From positions 1 through 38,367 of the forward strand of contig CAMHMZ010000022.1 of assembly GCA_946186375.1 (NCBI GenBank): 38,367 nucleotides of DNA, written 5' to 3'. This document shows, one piece after another, positions 24,019 to 33,031 of this stretch (the stretch's first letter is position 1; the number at the start of each line of letters is the position of its first letter). The notes under the pieces were generated by a model, which did not search any database, was not told the DNA's origin, and saw only the letters and a list, made by a program, of their open reading frames with translations. Both the position numbers and the translations under genes were made by a program. Origin of the DNA: an uncultured Clostridia bacterium. Its GTDB lineage: Bacteria > Bacillota > Clostridia > Oscillospirales > Oscillospiraceae.

Positions 24019-25494
24019 TCAGCCCAGCTTCTCCAGACCGATGCGAAGGCGGCGCAGGGTCTCCTCCCGGCCGAGGATGCGGCAGATCTCCACGGCGCCG
24101 CCGGGCGTGACCGCCTTGCCGGCCGCCGCGATGCGCACGGGCCACATGACCTTGGCGTTTTTGACCTGGAGCTCTTCGGCCAGGCCCGTCATCACGTTCA
24201 GGATGCTCTCGTCGTCCCAGGCGGGCAGGGCCTCGAAGAGCGGGATCACGCGCTGGAGCATCTCGCGCGAGCTCTGCTCGTCGCTCTTGGACTTCTTGTG
24301 CACGAAAAGCTCCGTGCCGTATTCGGGCAGCTCGTCGAAGAAATCGAGCTTCTCGGGGATCTCCGTGAGCACCTCCGTGCGCTGCTGCAGAAGGGCGGCG
24401 ATGGCCGCGGCGTCATAGGCTTCGTTCTTCACGGCCCGGCGGATGAAGGGCTCGGCCACCTTCGCGAAGGTCTCGGGGCTCATGGCGCGGATATACTCGC
24501 TGTTGAAGTATCTGAGCTTCTCGATATCGAAGATAGCGGGAGACTTGGAGATGCCGGAGAGCTCGAAGGCCTCCTTCAGCTCGTCGAGCGAGAAGATCTC
24601 CTGCTCGCCGCGCGGGCTCCAGCCCAGCAGGGCCACATAGTTGAGCACGGCGTCCGTCAGATAGCCCTGGGCGATCAGATCCTCATACGAGGGGTCGCCG
24701 TGGCGCTTGGACATCTTGTTGTGCTGGTCGCGCATGACGGGCGAGCAGTGCACGTATTTCGGGATGGGCCAGCCGAAGCCCTCGTAGAGGAGGTTGTACT
24801 TCGGGGCGGAGGAGAGGTACTCGCTGCCGCGCACGACGTGAGTGATGCCCATGAGATGGTCGTCGACAACATTGGCGAAGTTATAGGTGGGCAGGCCGTC
24901 GCGCTTGAGGAGCACCTGGTCGTCAAGGGTCTTGTTCTCGACCGTGATGTCGCCGAAGCTCTCGTCGTGGAAGGTAGTCGTGCCCTCGTGCGGGATGCGC
25001 TGGCGGATGACGTACTTCTCCCCCGCCAGGGCGCGGCGCTCGGATTCTTCACAGCTGAGGCAGCGGCAGGGATCGTCGCCGCGGTCAAACTCGCCGGAGT
25101 CCTCCTCGCTCTCGGTCTTCTCACAGAAGCAGCGGTAGGCGTGGCCGCGCTGGATCAGCAGCTCCGCGTATTCCTTATACAGGGGACGGCGCTCGGTCTG
25201 CACGTAGGGGCCGACGGGGCCGCCGACGTCCGGGCCCTCGTCATGCTCGAGATGGCACTCCTTGAGCGTGCGGTAGATGACGTCCACCGCGCCCTCGACC
25301 AGACGCCCCTGGTCGGTATCCTCGATACGCAGGATGAACTTGCCGCCGTAGTGGCGGGCGATCAGATAGGTGTAGAGCGCCGTGCGCAGATTGCCCACGT
25401 GCATGTAGCCCGTCGGCGAGGGGGCGAAACGGGTACGCACCTCGCCCTGCGGGATGCGCGCTTCCATCTCATCGAACCATGCCATATCTTTCAT
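24019..25494 (-). CDS. gltX: Glutamyl-tRNA synthetase
   Basis: The 491-residue protein is a class I aminoacyl-tRNA synthetase of the GluRS type. It has RFAPSPTGYMHVGNLRTAL (HIGH motif as HVGN), FILRIEDTD and the KMSKR loop (HNKMSKRHGD). A zinc-knuckle-like cluster CFC...CRCLSC lies at about 120-150. It charges tRNA-Glu, and in most Firmicutes also tRNA-Gln for later amidation. The frame starts at 25524, but ATG 25494 (MKDMAWFDEME) has TGGAGG 8 nt upstream. The gene is transcribed divergently from trpS. Confidence 0.96.
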   Translation of the reverse strand: MKDMAWFDEMEARIPQGEVRTRFAPSPTGYMHVGNLRTALYTYLIARHYGGKFILRIEDTDQGRLVEGAVDVIYRTLKECHLEHDEGPDVGGPVGPYVQTERRPLYKEYAELLIQRGHAYRCFCEKTESEEDSGEFDRGDDPCRCLSCEESERRALAGEKYVIRQRIPHEGTTTFHDESFGDITVENKTLDDQVLLKRDGLPTYNFANVVDDHLMGITHVVRGSEYLSSAPKYNLLYEGFGWPIPKYVHCSPVMRDQHNKMSKRHGDPSYEDLIAQGYLTDAVLNYVALLGWSPRGEQEIFSLDELKEAFELSGISKSPAIFDIEKLRYFNSEYIRAMSPETFAKVAEPFIRRAVKNEAYDAAAIAALLQQRTEVLTEIPEKLDFFDELPEYGTELFVHKKSKSDEQSSREMLQRVIPLFEALPAWDDESILNVMTGLAEELQVKNAKVMWPVRIAAAGKAVTPGGAVEICRILGREETLRRLRIGLEKLG

Positions 25495-25532
25495 ATTTGA
25501 ACCTCCAGAAAGGAAACTTTTCAAGCCTGTCT

Positions 25533-25561
25533 ATTGTATTTTGCATTTTCCCTGTTGTCAA
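25533..25561 (-). promoter_or_regulatory. gltX promoter
   Basis: Minus-strand TTGACA (25556-25561), 17-bp spacer, TACAAT (25533-25538). Confidence 0.85.
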
Positions 25562-25573
25562 GATGCTTTTCCT

Positions 25574-25601
25574 TTGATAAAATACGCTCTTAGGATACAA
25601 C
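25574..25601 (+). promoter_or_regulatory. trpS promoter
   Basis: TTGATA (25574-25579), 16-bp spacer, TACAAC (25596-25601). The leader to the trpS start is under 20 nt, so no T-box fits. Confidence 0.6.
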
Positions 25602-25626
25602 TCCTTTGAAACGAGGTAAAAAGCAC

Positions 25627-26646
25627 ATGGACGCTGTCACCGAAAGGAAAAAAGTCATGCTCTCGGGCATCAAGCCGACCGGCGATCTGACGCTGGGCTC
25701 CTATCTCGGCGCTATCAAGAACTGGGCCGAGCGTGCCGATCAGTTTGACTGCTATTATTTCATGGCGGATCTGCACGCCCTCACGACGCGCAACAAGCCC
25801 GCCGATCTGCGCCGCCGCACACTGGAGCAGCTGGCGCAGTATGTGGCCTGCGGTCTCGACCCGGAGAAGAACACCCTCTTTATTCAGAGTCACGTGCACC
25901 AGCACGCGGAGCTCGGCTGGGTGCTCAACTGCTACACCATGTTCGGCGAGCTCAGCCGCATGACGCAGTTCAAGGACAAGAGCGCCAAAAACGCCGACAA
26001 CATCAACGGCGGCCTCTTCACCTATCCCTCGCTGATGGCAGCGGATATCCTGCTCTATCAGCCGGATTACGTCCCCGTGGGCGACGATCAGAAGCAGCAC
26101 GTCGAGCTCACACGCGACGTGGCCCAGCGCTTCAACAACCTCTACGGCGAGACCTTCAAGGTGCCTGAGCCCTTCATCCCCAAGGTGGGCGCGCGCGTGA
26201 TGGATCTTCTCAACCCCACGAGCAAGATGTCCAAGTCCGACGACGTGGGCAACGGCCGCATCCTGCTGATGGAGGCGCCGGAGGATATCATGCGCAAATT
26301 CAAGCGCGCCGTCACCGACTCCGACACCGAGCGCTGCGTGCGCTACGACCCGGAGAACAAGCCCGGCGTCTCGAACCTCATGAGCATCTACGCCGCCGTG
26401 ACCGGCGAGAGCTTCGAGGAGATCGAGCAAGAGTTTGACGGCAAGGGCTACGGCGTTTTCAAGCCCGCCGTGGGCGAGGCCGTCGTGGAGATGCTGCGCC
26501 CCATCCGCGAGGAGGCCGGGCGCATTATGCGCGACAAGGCCTATCTCGAGGGCCTCTGCCGCGACGGCGCGGAGCGCGCCTCGTATCTGGCCGAGAAGAC
26601 CCTGCGCAAGGTGTATAAAAAGGTCGGTCTCGTGCCACGCGGCTGA
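25627..26646 (+). CDS. trpS: Tryptophanyl-tRNA synthetase
   Basis: The 339-residue protein is a normal-length TrpRS. It has LSGIKPTGDLTLGSYLGAIKNW (HIGH-like motif), MAADILLYQPDYVPVGDDQKQHVELTRDVA and the KMSKS loop SKMSKSDD. It joins tryptophan to tRNA-Trp. The frame begins with TTG 25606, but ATG 25627 has GAGG upstream and gives the usual N-terminus close to the first beta-strand. It is divergent from gltX, and the two synthetase promoters lie back to back. A WecA-like gene follows 58 nt later, possibly in the same transcript. Confidence 0.96.
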   Translation: MDAVTERKKVMLSGIKPTGDLTLGSYLGAIKNWAERADQFDCYYFMADLHALTTRNKPADLRRRTLEQLAQYVACGLDPEKNTLFIQSHVHQHAELGWVLNCYTMFGELSRMTQFKDKSAKNADNINGGLFTYPSLMAADILLYQPDYVPVGDDQKQHVELTRDVAQRFNNLYGETFKVPEPFIPKVGARVMDLLNPTSKMSKSDDVGNGRILLMEAPEDIMRKFKRAVTDSDTERCVRYDPENKPGVSNLMSIYAAVTGESFEEIEQEFDGKGYGVFKPAVGEAVVEMLRPIREEAGRIMRDKAYLEGLCRDGAERASYLAEKTLRKVYKKVGLVPRG

Positions 26647-26704
26647 GCCGCCCCCTCTCCTGCCGGGAAGGATGTTTACATAACCTGGCATGGAGGGATC
26701 TGTT

Positions 26705-27745
26705 TTGCTGTTATCGCTTCCCCTTTGGCTGCGCGCCGCGGCGGCAACGCTGCTCGCCGCATTGCTCAGCCGTCTTCTCACGCCCGCCGTCAGGGTCCTC
26801 GCCGTTTCTCTCGGCGCGGTGGACCTGCCCGGCGGGCGTCGTCTTCATACGGGCCCCGTGCCGCGCCTGGGCGGGGCGGCGATCTGCTGCGGCTTTCTCG
26901 CCGCGTCGCTTCTGTTCTCACCGCTCTCGCGCCCGGCCGCGGGGCTGCTGCTCGGCGCGGCGCTCGTCATGCTCATGGGCGCGGCGGACGATAAGCTGCA
27001 GCTCTCGCCGGGCGTGAAGCTCCTGCTGCAGCTTGCGGCAGCGGGGCTGGCCGTCGGCTTCGGGCTGCGGATCGAGTTTCTCGGTGGGCCCGGCGGGGCG
27101 CTGCTGCCGCTCGGGCCGCTCGGCGGGGCGCTGACGCTGCTGTGGCTCGTCGGCTGCACGAACGCCCTCAACCTCATCGACGGGCTGGACGGGCTGGCCG
27201 CGGGAGTCGCCGCCATCAGCGCCATGACGCTCCTGGAGACGGCGCTTCTTCTGGGAGAAGGCGCGGCTGCGGTGCTGCTGGCCGGGCTGATCGGCGGCTG
27301 TCTCGGCTTTCTGCCGATGAACCTGCCGCCCGCGCGCATCTTCATGGGCGACGCGGGCTCGCAGTTTCTGGGCTTCACGCTCGGCGGCGTGGCGGTCCTG
27401 GGCACGCTGAAGTTTCACACGGCGCTGAGCTTTGCCGCGCCTGTGCTCGCGCTCTCGCTGCCGCTGGCGGACACCGCCTGCTCTTTTTTCCGAAGGCTTC
27501 TCAGCGGGAGAAGCCCCTTCGAGGCCGACTGCGGGCATTTTCATCACCGGCTTCTGGCTCTGGGCTTTTCCCTGCGGCAGGCCGTGGGCGTGCTGTACGC
27601 GGCCTCGGCGCTGCCGGGGCTGGCGGCGCTGTTTCTCGCCGGGCGCGGCCTGGGCGGGCGGCTTTTGTGTCTTTTCCTCGCCGCACTGGTACTCCACGCC
27701 CTGCGCCGCCTCCTCCAGCGGCGGGGTACGGGGGATAGTTTTTAG
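26705..27745 (+). CDS. Undecaprenyl-phosphate GlcNAc-1-phosphate transferase-like (WecA/TagO/MraY family)
   Basis: The protein of about 346 residues has some ten membrane segments and the family motifs GAADDKLQL (Mg2+-binding DD), [28 protein letters not shown] and the C-terminal [10 protein letters not shown] loop. These enzymes move a sugar-1-phosphate onto undecaprenyl phosphate at the inner membrane. That step starts teichoic acid, capsule or other surface glycan synthesis. [10 protein letters not shown] and the HFHHR motif point to WecA/TagO rather than MraY. ATG 26690 is in frame, but GGAGGG lies just after it and 7 nt before TTG 26705, so TTG is the better start. Its last codons (GDSF and TAG) lie in the left end of repeat copy B. 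Confidence 0.9.
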   Translation: MLLSLPLWLRAAAATLLAALLSRLLTPAVRVLAVSLGAVDLPGGRRLHTGPVPRLGGAAICCGFLAASLLFSPLSRPAAGLLLGAALVMLMGAADDKLQLSPGVKLLLQLAAAGLAVGFGLRIEFLGGPGGALLPLGPLGGALTLLWLVGCTNALNLIDGLDGLAAGVAAISAMTLLETALLLGEGAAAVLLAGLIGGCLGFLPMNLPPARIFMGDAGSQFLGFTLGGVAVLGTLKFHTALSFAAPVLALSLPLADTACSFFRRLLSGRSPFEADCGHFHHRLLALGFSLRQAVGVLYAASALPGLAALFLAGRGLGGRLLCLFLAALVLHALRRLLQRRGTGDSF

Positions 27746-28225
27746 TTTTTGGTTTTTAGTTTTTAGAAAAGAGAAACGGGGATTTAGCGCTCTGTTTGAA
27801 ATGATGTCGTAGGGGCGCTTCACGAAGCGCCCGCGGACCCGGTACAGGCTCGGCGGACGAGCAATGCTCGTCCCTACGAGGAACGTGGCCTCCTATTGTA
27901 GGGGCCGGCGTCCCCGACGGCCCGGCGGAAGCACCTCAAATATATACAAAAATCCCCGGCGAATTCGTAGAATGGTACGTTTTCGTCGGGGATTTGTTCG
28001 CGTATTTAGATCGTACCGCGCGGGCCGCCGAGGGCGTCGGCCCCTACGACATGGGCTTCAATTTCCGCGCAAATCTTTCCTTTTCCCTTCATTCCGAATT
28101 CCGAACTCCGCATTCCGAATTTGTCGCTAAACTCAGATTAGTCGTTCTCCTAAAAACAAAAAACTGAAAACTAAAAACTTCTCTTCGCTCTCCTGAAAGC
28201 TGAAAACTGACTTCTGAAAACTATC
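27734..28225. repeat. Modular intergenic repeat, copy B (two core blocks)
   Basis: Fills the space between two convergent genes. Both outer ends read inward ACGGGGGATAGTTTTYAG as inverted repeats. Left part: TTTTTAG units, GAGAAACGGGGATTTAGCGC. Block 1 at 27809-27877: a hairpin pair each starting GTAGGGRCG. Block 2 at 27898-28047 (150 bp): GTAGGGGC...GCCCCTAC ends around an inner inverted repeat (ATCCCCGGCG/CGYCGGGGAT). Right part: ATTCCGAATTCCGAACTCCG-type octamers and CTGAAAACT units. No gene is seen in it. Confidence 0.85.
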
Positions 28226-28233
28226 CCCCGTCA

Positions 28234-30729
28234 TCACAGGTACCGGCCTGTGCGGCTCTGCGGGCAGGCGGCGATCTCCTCCGGGGTGCCGGCCGCAACG
28301 ATCCGGCCGCCGCGCGCGCCGCCGCCCGGCCCCATGTCGATCACATAGTCCGCGCTGCGGATGACGTCCAGATCGTGCTCGATCACGATGACCGTCGCGC
28401 CGTGGTCGATCAGACGCCGGAAGACCTGCAGAAGGGTCTGCACGTCCAGCGGATGCAGGCCGATCGTCGGCTCATCGAAGACGAAGACCGCGTCCGACTG
28501 GCCCCGCCCCATCTCGCTGGCAAGCTTCAGGCGCTGCGCCTCACCGCCGGAGAGGCTGGGCGTCTCCTCCCCCAGCGTCAGATAACCGAGGCCCAGCTCA
28601 CTGAGCACCCGCAGCCGACGCTCCACCAGGGGGAGATCGGCGCAGGCGGCGAGCGCCTCGTCCACGCTCAGCGCCATCAGCTCCGGCAGGGAGAGCGCCT
28701 CGCCGCCGTGCTTCGGCGCGCGGCGAAGGAAGTACGCCTCCTTGGCGTAGCGCGAACCGCGGCAGTCCGGACAGGGGATGTCCACATCCGGGAGGAACTG
28801 CACATCCAGGCTGATGCAGCCGGTGCCGTCACAGGTCGGACAGCGCAGGGAACCAGTGTTGTAGGAAAAATCGCCCGCCTTGCGGCCGCGGCTTTTCGCT
28901 TCCGCGGTGCGGGCATAGACCTTGCGCAGCTCGTCGTGCACATCGGCATAGGTCGCCACCGTGGAGCGCACGTTGATGCCTATAGGCGTGGCGTCGATGA
29001 GCTTGATTTGCGCGATGCCCTCGGCCGTGACCGAGCGGACGTGTGCCGGGAGCTTTTCGCCTCTGACCGCGGCCTCGAGCGCGGGGATCAGGCTCTCCAG
29101 CACCATGGTCGTCTTGCCGGAGCCGGAGACCCCCGTCACGGCGATCAGACGTCCCTTGGGGAAATCGACCTCCAGCGGCTGCACGGTATGGATCGCGCCG
29201 GTGGACAGGTGGATCGTCCCCAGCTTGAAAAGCTCCCCTCGCGTAAGGGGCTGCCGCGCGCGGATGGCCGCCCGGCCGGAAAGGAACGCCCCGATGCGGG
29301 AAGCGGGGTTTTGCTCGATCTCTTCGATGCTGCCCTGCGCGATGACGGTCCCGCCGCCGGCCCCGGCCTCCGGGCCGAGCTCGAGGAGATAGTCCGCCTG
29401 GCGGAGGACGTTCGTGTCATGGTCGACGAGAACGACGGAGTTGCCGTCCGCGAGCAGGTCCCGCATAACGCCGGTCAACCCCTCGAGATTGGCCGGGTGC
29501 AGGCCGATGGACGGCTCGTCGAGCACGTAGAGGACGCCTGTCGTGCGGTTGCGCACGGCCCTGGCCAGCTGCATGCGCTGCCGCTCACCGGTCGAGAGCG
29601 TGGAGGCCGCGCGGTCCAGGGTCAGATAATCCAGGCCGAGCTCCATGAGCCGCTTTGCCGCGTCGCGGAAGGACTCGCAGATCCGCTCGGCCATGGGGCG
29701 AAGCTCCTCCGGCAGAGAGGCGGGCACGCCGTCCACCCACTCACTGAGCTGTGACAGCGTCATCTGGCAGGCCTCGGCAAGCGAGATACCCCGCAGCCGC
29801 GGCGCGCGGGCGGCCTCGGAAAGCCGTGTGCCGCCGCAGTCCGGACAGACGCTTTGCTTCAAAAACTTTTCCACACGCTTCATGCCCTTTTCGTCCTTGA
29901 CCTTGGAGAGGGCGTTTTCGACCGTGTAGGTGGCGTTGAAATAGGTGAAGTCCATGTCACCCGCCGCGCCGCTGGTCTTGTTCTGGTAGATGATGTTCTT
30001 CTTGACCGCCGGGCCGTGGAAGTCGATCTCCCGCTCCCGTGCCGTCAGATCCCGGAAGGGCACATCGGTACGCACGCCCATTTCCCGGGCAATGTCCTTC
30101 ATCAGCGACCACATCAGCGTCTGCCACGGGGCCACGGCCCCCTCGTCGATGGAGAGGGACTCGTCCGGGACCAGCGTCGATTCGTCCACGGTGCGCACGA
30201 TGCCCGTGCCGTCGCAGCGGCGGCAGGCGCCCTGGCTGTTGAAGGCCAGCTCCTCCGCGCCGGGAGCGTAGAAGCGCGCGCCGCAATCCGGGCAGACGAG
30301 CGGCCTCTCCGCCGCGATATTCAGCGACGGCGGCACATAGTGCCCGTTGGGGCAGCGGTGGCTGGCCAGTCGCGAATACATGAGGCGCAGGCTGTTGAGC
30401 AGCTCCGTCCCCGTGCCAAAGGTGCTGCGGATGCCGGGCACGCCCGGGCGCTGGTGCAGCGCGAGCGCGGCGGGGACATAGAGCACCTCGTCCACCTCGG
30501 CGCGGGCCGCCTGGGTCATGCGCCGCCGCGTATAGGTGGACAGGGATTCGAGATAGCGACGCGAGCCCTCCGCATACAGAATGCCCAGCGCCAACGAGGA
30601 TTTTCCGGAGCCGGAGACCCCGGCGATCGCCACGAGTTGATGGAGCGGGATATCGACGTCGATGTTCTTCAGATTGTGCACCCGCGCGCCGCGCACCTCG
30701 ATCCGCCCGGGCTGGTTTTCGTTTTTCAT
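28234..30729 (-). CDS. UvrA-like ATPase, class II (UvrA2)
   Basis: The 831-residue protein has two UvrA-type ABC halves. First half: Walker A GVSGSGKSSL, zinc cysteines CPDCGARF and CRRCDGTG, signature TLSTGERQRMQLAR, Walker B VLYVLDEPSIGLHP. Second half: GVSGSGKTTM, CPTCDGTGCIS...CPDCRG zinc module, signature SLSGGEAQRLKLAS and VFVFDEPTIGLHP. Housekeeping UvrA is about 940 residues. This one is about 110 shorter, with LSTGE in place of LSGGE in the first signature. That fits class II UvrA paralogues, which lack the UvrB-binding part and have been linked to tolerance of DNA-binding drugs (DrrC-like). A role in DNA damage or drug tolerance is therefore likely, and function as the main UvrA unlikely. 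Start ATG 30729 has AGAAGGA upstream. Confidence 0.9.
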   Translation of the reverse strand: MKNENQPGRIEVRGARVHNLKNIDVDIPLHQLVAIAGVSGSGKSSLALGILYAEGSRRYLESLSTYTRRRMTQAARAEVDEVLYVPAALALHQRPGVPGIRSTFGTGTELLNSLRLMYSRLASHRCPNGHYVPPSLNIAAERPLVCPDCGARFYAPGAEELAFNSQGACRRCDGTGIVRTVDESTLVPDESLSIDEGAVAPWQTLMWSLMKDIAREMGVRTDVPFRDLTAREREIDFHGPAVKKNIIYQNKTSGAAGDMDFTYFNATYTVENALSKVKDEKGMKRVEKFLKQSVCPDCGGTRLSEAARAPRLRGISLAEACQMTLSQLSEWVDGVPASLPEELRPMAERICESFRDAAKRLMELGLDYLTLDRAASTLSTGERQRMQLARAVRNRTTGVLYVLDEPSIGLHPANLEGLTGVMRDLLADGNSVVLVDHDTNVLRQADYLLELGPEAGAGGGTVIAQGSIEEIEQNPASRIGAFLSGRAAIRARQPLTRGELFKLGTIHLSTGAIHTVQPLEVDFPKGRLIAVTGVSGSGKTTMVLESLIPALEAAVRGEKLPAHVRSVTAEGIAQIKLIDATPIGINVRSTVATYADVHDELRKVYARTAEAKSRGRKAGDFSYNTGSLRCPTCDGTGCISLDVQFLPDVDIPCPDCRGSRYAKEAYFLRRAPKHGGEALSLPELMALSVDEALAACADLPLVERRLRVLSELGLGYLTLGEETPSLSGGEAQRLKLASEMGRGQSDAVFVFDEPTIGLHPLDVQTLLQVFRRLIDHGATVIVIEHDLDVIRSADYVIDMGPGGGARGGRIVAAGTPEEIAACPQSRTGRYL

Positions 30730-30763
30730 GCGTTTTCGTTTCCTTCTGTCAGATTGCAAAACC

Positions 30764-30792
30764 ACTATACCACATCCGCGCGAGATGAACAA
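30764..30792 (-). promoter_or_regulatory. Promoter of the UvrA2-like gene
   Basis: Minus-strand TTGTTC (30787-30792), 17-bp spacer ending TGTGG, TATAGT (30764-30769). The -35 is weak but the -10 is good. Confidence 0.6.
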
Positions 30793-30818
30793 TTCCTTCG
30801 GTTTCGGGAAACGGATAT

Positions 30819-31211
30819 TTAGTTTTCAGTTTTCAGAATTCAGTTTTCAGAAAAGAGAAACGGGTGTTTAGCGCTGTCATTCTGAGGAGCGCCAGCGACG
30901 AAGAATCTTTTAAGATCCTTCGACTCGCTTCGCTCGCTCAGGATGACAATGTAGGGGCTGCCGCCCCCGGCAGCCCGGCAGAAGCGAGCCAATAAGATGC
31001 ACAAATCCCCGGCGAATTCGTAGAATAGTACATTTTCGCCGGGGATTTGTTCACGTATTTAGATCGTACCGCGCGGGCCGCCGAGGGCGTCGGCCCCTAC
31101 GACATCCCTCGTTCCCTTCATTCCGAATTCCGCATTCCGCATTCCGAATTCGTCGCTAAACTCAAATTTGTCGCGCTCTCTGAAAACTGAAAACTGCCTT
31201 CTGAAAACTAA
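30819..31211. repeat. Modular intergenic repeat, copy C
   Basis: Left end AGTTTTCAGTTTTCAG, right end CTGAAAACTGAAAACT, both next to TA dinucleotides. Core blocks: a 74-bp inverted repeat (30875-30948, TGTCATTCTGAG to CTCAGGATGACA) and the 150-bp GTAGGGGC/GCCCCTAC block (30951-31100). The interior is identical to copy D over about 240 bp. It ends 7 nt after the stop of the anti-sigma gene. No gene is seen in it. Confidence 0.87.
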
Positions 31212-31218
31212 GCCCCCG

Positions 31219-32478
31219 TCAGCGCAGGGGCTCGGCGGCGACGGAATAGACCTCCGGCAGATCCTGCAGCGCCAGGAGCGTGTCGCGCCCGGCGGCAAAG
31301 GAAAAGCCATAGACCGCGACGCCGTTTTGCTCCAGATAAGAGACCATCCTCTCCGGATCGAAGCGGCTGTCGGTCCCGCCGTTCATCATGGCCGCAAAGC
31401 GCGGCTGGTCGCCGTAGTAGCGCAGCAGGCTCGTCAGATGCGTCAGCGCCTCGTCGCCCGTTTCGACCGTCCGGAGGACGTCCTCTTCGGAAAAGCTGTC
31501 GTGCTTGAGCAGCGGGTATTTCACCTCGTCCCAGCAGAGCATGTTGCCGCCGTTGCCAAAATCCGTGAAGAAGCCGACGTTCGGGGCGTAGCCCGGCTTT
31601 TCGTCCACCATCACCGCGCACCAGACGGTGCCCAGCCCCTCCCGCTCAAGGAGGGCAGCAAAGCTGTCATAATCCATCACGCGGTCGAGCGAGACGTAGG
31701 CCTGATAGAGCCGCCCCTCCTGCAGCGCCTCCAGACGCTCGCGCGCCTCGTCGGGATAGCCCGCCATGCCGACGGCATAATGGGTCGTGACGCCGTTTTC
31801 ATCCTCCGTGGGCCGGAGGATCTGCCCGGAGAGGCTTCGGGCCGGGTCGGGCATGTTGAGCCCCCACTCGAAGGCGTTGCCCACCGGCAGCCGGAAGGTG
31901 TCGTTGTCATAGAGCGTCAGCCGCCCCCGCGTCACGCGCCCGCCCACATTGTGAAAGTCCTGCCCGCTGAGCGCGACGTTCTGTACCAGCACGATGTCAT
32001 AATCCCCAAAGCCCCGGTCGTAGACACTCACATGCTCGCGATAAGCGCCGGGCAGGAAGAGCTCACTGTAGACCGCCATGTCGAGACTCATGCGGTTGGT
32101 GGTGAAGGTATTGTACTCCGTTTTCTTCACGGCGACGGTCTCGCCCGGGTCGTAGTAGAGCAGATCCACCGCGTGCGGCAGCACGAACTGGATGAGCAGC
32201 AGCAGGGCCAGCAGCACTGCTCCGACGGCCAGGCCGAGGCGCGCAAACGCCCGGCGGATGCGCCGTGTGAGCTCGGCGCTGAAGCGCTGCTCGAGCTGTG
32301 TCTCCCGCTCCGCGTCGACGTCTTCGCTCGCCGCCTCCCCAAGCGCGGGGATCTCCTCCCGCTCGGAGAGATATTCCAAAATGGCGTCCTGCCGGTCGAT
32401 GGCCTCCTCGACCTCGGCGCGCGCCGCCTCGTCCAGCGTCCCGGCCTCATATTGCTCCAGCAGTTTACGAAAAGTCAT
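31219..32478 (-). CDS. Membrane anti-sigma factor (sigma factor regulator-like)
   Basis: The 419-residue protein has a cytoplasmic N-terminal helical region (MTFRKLLEQYEAGTLDEAARAEVEEAI), as in anti-sigma domains. One transmembrane helix follows (about 82-108, LAVGAVLLALLLLIQFVLP), then a large extracytoplasmic part (about 110-419). This resembles the Sigma_reg_N/Sigma_reg_C architecture that partners Firmicute ECF sigma factors. ATG 32484 lies only 1 nt after GGAGGAG, whereas ATG 32478 is 7 nt away, so I chose the latter. It overlaps the end of the sigma gene, so the two are translated together. The outer domain would sense an envelope signal and release the sigma factor; this is the family model, not shown here. 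Confidence 0.85.
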   Translation of the reverse strand: MTFRKLLEQYEAGTLDEAARAEVEEAIDRQDAILEYLSEREEIPALGEAASEDVDAERETQLEQRFSAELTRRIRRAFARLGLAVGAVLLALLLLIQFVLPHAVDLLYYDPGETVAVKKTEYNTFTTNRMSLDMAVYSELFLPGAYREHVSVYDRGFGDYDIVLVQNVALSGQDFHNVGGRVTRGRLTLYDNDTFRLPVGNAFEWGLNMPDPARSLSGQILRPTEDENGVTTHYAVGMAGYPDEARERLEALQEGRLYQAYVSLDRVMDYDSFAALLEREGLGTVWCAVMVDEKPGYAPNVGFFTDFGNGGNMLCWDEVKYPLLKHDSFSEEDVLRTVETGDEALTHLTSLLRYYGDQPRFAAMMNGGTDSRFDPERMVSYLEQNGVAVYGFSFAAGRDTLLALQDLPEVYSVAAEPLR

Positions 32479-32962
32479 ATCCATTCTCCTCCAGCTTTTT
32501 CCTCAGCTCGCGCCGGGCCCGCAGGCTCAGCACGCGCACGTTCTCATGGCTCAGCCCCAGCAGCGCCGCGATCTCCTTCTGGCCGAGGCCGCTGTAATAC
32601 TGCAGCACCAGCACCTCGCGCTTTTTTCGCTCGAGCGTGCCGATGAGCCGCAGCAGCAGCCTGCGCTGCTCGTCGCGCACGAGACGCTCCAGCGCCTCAT
32701 CCTCCCCGGCGGGCAGCTCTCCGCTCTCCTCCAGTGAGAGCTCCGGCTTTCGCCGACGCAGGTCGAAGAAGAGGTTGCGGGCCACACGGTAGAGCCAGGC
32801 GCGCATGTTCTCATGCCCCTTGGGCAGCGTGAGCAGCGCGCGCAGAAAGGTCTCCTGCGTCAGATCCTCGGCCGTGTCCGGATCCCGGCACAGGGAATAG
32901 AGATAGAGATAAATCTCCCGGCTGTAGAGCTCATACAGCTTTTCCAGCACCTGTCCGTCCAC
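32465..32962 (-). CDS. ECF-type RNA polymerase sigma factor
   Basis: The 165-residue protein has the two ECF sigma domains. Region 2 (about 8-72) contains DPDTAEDLTQETFLRALLTLPK and the -10-recognition part NMRAWLYRVARNLFFDLRRR. Region 4 (about 105-160) contains REVLVLQYYSGLGQKEIAALLGLSHENVRVLSLRARREL. A Glu-rich linker lies between. It starts at GTG 32962 after GAGGAGGG. Its promoter has ECF-type boxes (TGTAAC and CGTTAT), so it probably activates its own operon together with the overlapping anti-sigma gene. Repeat copies C and D flank the pair. Confidence 0.93.
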   Translation of the reverse strand: MDGQVLEKLYELYSREIYLYLYSLCRDPDTAEDLTQETFLRALLTLPKGHENMRAWLYRVARNLFFDLRRRKPELSLEESGELPAGEDEALERLVRDEQRRLLLRLIGTLERKKREVLVLQYYSGLGQKEIAALLGLSHENVRVLSLRARRELRKKLEENGYDFS

Positions 32963-32994
32963 GCGCGTCCCTCCTCTCTTCGTCTTCTGACAGT

Positions 32995-33022
32995 ATAACG
33001 CATGCCGGCGAAAAATGTTACA
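32995..33022 (-). promoter_or_regulatory. Likely self-activated ECF promoter
   Basis: Minus-strand TGTAAC (33017-33022), 16-bp spacer, CGTTAT (32995-33000). An AAC-type -35 and CGT-type -10 are typical of ECF sigma factors; no matching sigma-A -35 is present. Confidence 0.6.
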
Positions 33023-33031
33023 CCGTTAGCA

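Noticed and set aside
25602..25627. T-box riboswitch for trpS
   Set aside because: The leader is under 20 nt, far too short for a T-box stem I, specifier and antiterminator.
27734..28225. CRISPR-like array in the repeat-rich intergenic DNA
   Set aside because: The repeated units are 7-8-mers and hairpins without regular 30-40 bp spacers, and no cas genes are nearby.
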